Shown here: positions 60,627-64,000 of the stretch, piece by piece
How positions within the stretch are numbered: position 1 is the first letter of the stretch
Layout of the letters: every line of letters starts with the position of its first letter
Assembly (NCBI RefSeq): GCF_052324685.1
Contig: NC_135218.1
Coordinates: forward strand, 21,286,355 to 21,350,354
DNA from: Brachyhypopomus gauderio
Lineage: Eukaryota; Chordata; Actinopteri; Gymnotiformes; Hypopomidae
DNA: 64,000 bases
Direction of reading: 5' to 3'
Made by a program: the position numbers and the translations under genes
Notes under the pieces: model-generated
Told to the model about the DNA's origin: nothing
The model's input: only the letters and a program-made list of their open reading frames with translations
Database searches by the model: none

Positions 60627-61058
60627 ATGCACCCGTTGACGAGTATTTTAGTGCACAATTCTTCTGTCTTTCTGTTTATCGCTCTCTCACTTTCATATAA
60701 AACCTGTGTTCACATACAATTATAACCCTACCCGCGTAAAAATTAAGTATACTTTAATGTACTACCAGTGTATTTTAATTTCGGCAAATACATTTCAAGT
60801 ACATTACTGTTTTGTGTGCTTAATATAAGTACAAATAAAATATATTACAAACGCAATAATTGCAAGTACATTTTATCTCAGCAGTACTTCAGTGTACTTC
60901 ATATAAGTACACTAATTTGAATTCATATTTAAATTGAACCAATAAATAGGACATAGTCTATAACGTTTTACAGTTTATACACTAGCTTGTATAAATATGG
61001 TTTAAATTTATTCAAAAATATCATGCATTTTGAATATTATTATTTGTCTCTTGTCTCC

Positions 61059-61060
<2 letters not shown>
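60622..61060. other. AT-rich intergenic DNA
   Basis: GTACTT/AAGTACA words recur between 60750 and 60910 (AGTACATT, AAGTACAC), hinting at an old short repeat. Nothing else is recognised. Confidence 0.4.
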
Positions 61061-61134
<74 letters not shown>

Positions 61135-61220
61135 CTAACTGGGTAAATGCGGAGGACAAATTTCGATTGGGGTGAAAGTCAAAATTGACAAATATGGCAC
61201 ATTTACATTTACATTTTAGT
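61061..61220 (+). mobile_element. 3' part of a tRNA-derived SINE with expanded (GT)n
   Basis: A GT tract (61061-61133) runs directly into GGGTAAATGCGGAGGACAAA, then AAAATTGACAAATATGGC and CACATTTACATTTACA, the same order as in the SINE at 6581-6870. The microsatellite has evidently grown from the GT run inside the SINE. The tRNA head is missing. Confidence 0.8.
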
Positions 61221-61339
61221 GCAAAATACCTAAAACAAAGTGGGATGTATTGGTGTTATAACTGTTAATCCTCCACATCACCTGTAGGGGATTCTATATG
61301 TGGATGCACAGTCTAAAGAGGAATGGACTGATTGATTCA

Positions 61340-61720
61340 CCTCTGCTTATGGATTACATACACGTATGTGAACTGTCAGCCAATGAGCGAAAGCGAGCAG
61401 CTTGGGGGGAGGAGAGGCGCGCGAGAGTGGAGCGAGAAGCGCGAAATGTGGTAAGAGAGAAACTTTGATGGCGGCGGTTTTCTTTTGGTTCGAAGAGACA
61501 TAATAAGAAACGTTTCCAACGCGATTCGTCCGATATAGCGGCGTCCGTGTGCCGGAGAGTGCGGTCTATCATTCCTGAAGGAGGAGGAAGATTTGAGACG
61601 ACTTTCTGAAGAGAGAGGGCCGAGTTAGGACGGAGAAGCTGCTAAGTGCGTGAGTTAGTCATTATGATTTTGCGGGATGTGGAACTCGCGTTTTTCTTTG
61701 TAGAGCAGTAAAAAAGTGTT
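61340..61720 (+). promoter_or_regulatory. CpG-rich block, possible promoter/first exon
   Basis: CpG density jumps (GAGAGGCGCGCGAGAGTGG, GATGGCGGCGG, CGATTCGTCCGATATAGCGG), with GATGGCGGCGG matching a YY1-type initiator and a GTGAGT donor at about 61654. This would suit an untranslated first exon on the plus strand. No coding segment is visible downstream before the gypsy element, and the direction is uncertain. Confidence 0.4.
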
Positions 61721-61725
61721 CAGTT

Positions 61726-62082
61726 TGTGAAACACGTGTAAGTGTTGGGTTCCGTGTAAGGTGGTATCACTCTTGGGTTGAAAAGAAAACTGGATGGAGA
61801 CGGATTTCAAATATGGAGTGCAGTTTATTTGTTACAGGTTACCGGCTCTCCCGCTTCTCTACTTTAGTTTTTTCCCATGCACTCCCTCTCAACACAGACC
61901 ATGTGACTCCTTCAACCAATCACAAAGCAGAACAGATTATTTACATGAAAACAAAACATTATTTGTTTGTACTACTAGAACCTAAATTAAATTATATATA
62001 TCTTAGAACTAATAAATCTTTTTAACAAATAGAAAGCTTACATTTCTTTCCCGTGTCACTTAAGAAACGTCCTCGTTTCACA
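61726..62082 (-). repeat. Putative 3' LTR of the gypsy element
   Basis: A 357-bp block is bounded by TGTGAAAC and GTTTCACA. On the minus strand it contains an AATAAA signal (61824-61829 on the complementary strand). A clear polypurine tract next to its inner edge is not seen, which lowers confidence. Confidence 0.55.
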
Positions 62083-63882
62083 CTAACAAATAAGGTGATA
62101 TCAGTGTAGGTGAAAAAAAAAAAAAGAATAACAATAAAATGAGAAAAGTCCCGGGATCAGTATATGGGTATGTATGTGCGGGAAGTGTCCAACAGTCTCA
62201 TGTCAGAACATAGTCCCTCAGGTAACTTGGCAAGTTCACTTGACGTCGACCAGGGCGCACTGAAAAGCTTGAACTGTGGTCCCCAAGAGCAGGAAGGGAG
62301 TCAGGAGGTTGACTGCCTAACAGAGGTTCAGGGGAGTTAGCAGCAAGGGCTCGTGGCTCAGAGTTGGTAACTGGAGGTGAACAAGTCTGTAAGGATTATG
62401 AAGATGCCTGGCAGTTGGCGGACACATTGGAGGTTCTGGTGCCTGTAGATTCTGAAGGCATGAAGGGCAGCGCACCGGACAATGCAGACAAATGTGGAAG
62501 GTGAGATTGTGGAGATGAGCCTCGCGCTGCATTTTCAGGTCCAACTCTAGGTATAGTAGAGAGATACGGCTTCAGGCGATTGTAGTGGACAATCTGAATC
62601 TTGTCAGTTGGGTTTAGCAGGTTACAGACCTTGTAGGTTACCCCAGGGTTATCATCCTCAGAACCAAGACACTCCAGTATTTCAAACGGACCTTTCCAGT
62701 GTGGAGCAAGCTTCTGTCGAACTGTGGTGGGGTCATTTAACCATACAAGGTCACCTGGGTTATAAGGGGTGTGCTTTACATGCTTGTCATAGTGGCATTT
62801 TTGTTGACTTTGAGCATAGACTGTGTTCTGTGCAGCAGACTCGATGGCTGATTTGAGCTTGTGGGTCAGTTGTGCTGCATAATCGGCAGGTGGTCTTTGT
62901 GTTGAGGCAGATGTTACAGTGCTAGGTAACAGCAGGTTAGCAGGCATTCTCGCTTCCCGCCCATGAGTGAGGAAGAATGGGCTAAAGCCAGTGGTAGCAT
63001 GAGGGCAAGTATTATAAGCCAAGGCGACTTGATGAAGACAATCATCCCACTCACCAGGTTGTTGGAGGAGTGACTTGGCCAGCTGGTCAATGAGAGTTCT
63101 GTTGAAACATTTCGACCATACCATCACATTGGGGATGATATGGGCTTGTACGAGTTTTCTTAACACCAAGCATTTTACACAGGTGACTGATGAGGTCAGA
63201 CTCAAACTGACAACCTTGATCCGTGTGTAGCATTTCTGGAATGCCATGTTCCCGAATGTAGCTTTCGAAGAGACACTTGGCTACCGTTGTAGAGCGCTGA
63301 TCTGGAATTGCATAGAGATTGACATATTTAGAGAAATAATCTTGGACAACAAGCACATATCTGTTGCCATGGCTTGAGGTGGGAAGTTCAAGGATGTCAA
63401 CAGCGACCTTTTGGAATGGTGAATTTGCAACAATTGTTTTCATAGGTGCCCTCATATGAGGTGTAGGACTGCGTCTAGCGTCGCATGGAGCACACTTCTT
63501 GCGCCAATCACGAATGTCGCGTGACATGAAAGGCCAGTAGCAAATCTGTTGCGCACGTTTCAAAACTTTTTCTGCCGAAAGATGACCGGCTAGTAGGTTT
63601 CCATGAAAAAGCCTAAGAACACTTTCCTGCAGAACATAAGGCAAAATAATTTGATGCAACACTGATTTGGAGGATGGGTTGTACACTTTACGACAGAGAA
63701 TGCCATTGTTAAAAGTTAGTCTGTGATACTCTTGCTAATATACTCTCTCCGCAGGTGTGCATTTTTTCATGCGCCAATACGGTGGCCTCTGACCTCCAGC
63801 TTTCCATCTCATGACCTCTGACAGGAAAGGGTCCTGTTGTTGTTTCTCTTTCAAGTCATCTTCTGTAAACTGAAGTACAAAA
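62083..63882 (-). mobile_element. Ty3/gypsy retrotransposon pol fragment (integrase), decayed
   Basis: Minus-strand frames at 63686-63087 and 63247-62396 carry, in order, an H2C2 zinc-binding region (HLSAEK to CAPCDARR), the integrase core with VAVDILELP and TDQGCQFES, and a C-terminal GPFEILE-type domain. The two frames overlap, and a frameshift falls near 63100-63115, close to the third catalytic residue. A TAG at 63737-63735 interrupts the upstream linker. The 5' part is cut off at about 63882 by a hAT-like element and the window end. The copy cannot be active. Confidence 0.85.
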
Positions 63883-64000
63883 TAGGGCTGAACGGTTTTG
63901 GAAAATAATCTAATTGCAATTTTTTATCTATAAATCGCGATTGCGATTTAAAATGCGATTTTTTCCACTGTTTTCAGGAAACTCTGTTTCGGCATTTTTT
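63883..64000. mobile_element. hAT-like element, left end, runs off window
   Basis: Starts TAGGGCTGAACGGTTTTGG and continues with repeated AATCGCGATTGCGATT words, the typical end of fish hAT non-autonomous elements. It interrupts the gypsy sequence. Confidence 0.6.

Overview
The window is vertebrate nuclear DNA, most likely a teleost fish. Exons are short with GT-AG introns, and dinucleotide microsatellites are dense. The repeats are a typical fish mix: Tc1-like elements with TA target sites, hAT-type MITEs, an L2/Rex-like LINE, tRNA-derived SINEs and a Ty3/gypsy element. I cannot name the species; an otophysan such as a catfish, characin or electric fish is a guess from repeat flavour.

Layout. 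At 1-603 an L2-like LINE fragment abuts the 3' end of USP43 (last two exons, 647-2085, plus strand). After minisatellites and a Tc1 element with a nested SINE come five complete genes, all on the plus strand: GRB2 (9892-19073, 5 coding exons, 217 aa), MIF4GD (23397-25869, 5 exons, 221 aa), GGA3 (26770-34172, 17 exons, 718 aa), SUMO2 (35506-37128, 4 exons, 95 aa) and JPT1/HN1 (38356-49921, 5 predicted exons, 160 aa). Every splice phase was followed by hand and each chain stays open. The large second intron of JPT1 is a transposon nest. From about 50.5 to 56.9 kb I see no gene. At 56950-58835 on the minus strand lies a four-exon gene for a two-Ig-domain, B7-like membrane protein of 272 aa. The right end holds a hAT MITE, a CpG-rich stretch that may be a promoter or first exon, and the 3' half of a decayed gypsy element (61726-63882), itself interrupted by another hAT-like element at the window edge.

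The five central genes keep the order and common orientation of the human 17q25 block GRB2-MIF4GD-GGA3-SUMO2-JPT1, but the human neighbours SLC25A19, MRPS7 and NUP85 are not found between them. They do not form a pathway: an SH2/SH3 signalling adaptor, a histone-mRNA translation factor, a trans-Golgi clathrin adaptor, a ubiquitin-like modifier and a small microtubule-associated protein. Spacing is tight at MIF4GD/GGA3 (poly(A) signal to ATG about 115 bp) and GGA3/SUMO2 (about 180 bp).

I did not find a clearly new biological system. The items most worth checking are a displaced copy of the GGA3 exon 1/intron 1 boundary upstream of MIF4GD, an in-frame duplicated splice donor in GGA3, a near-perfect 35-bp-stem hairpin in GRB2 intron 4, an 18-nt microexon in JPT1, and the B7-like protein whose V-type domain has lost its canonical cysteine pair.
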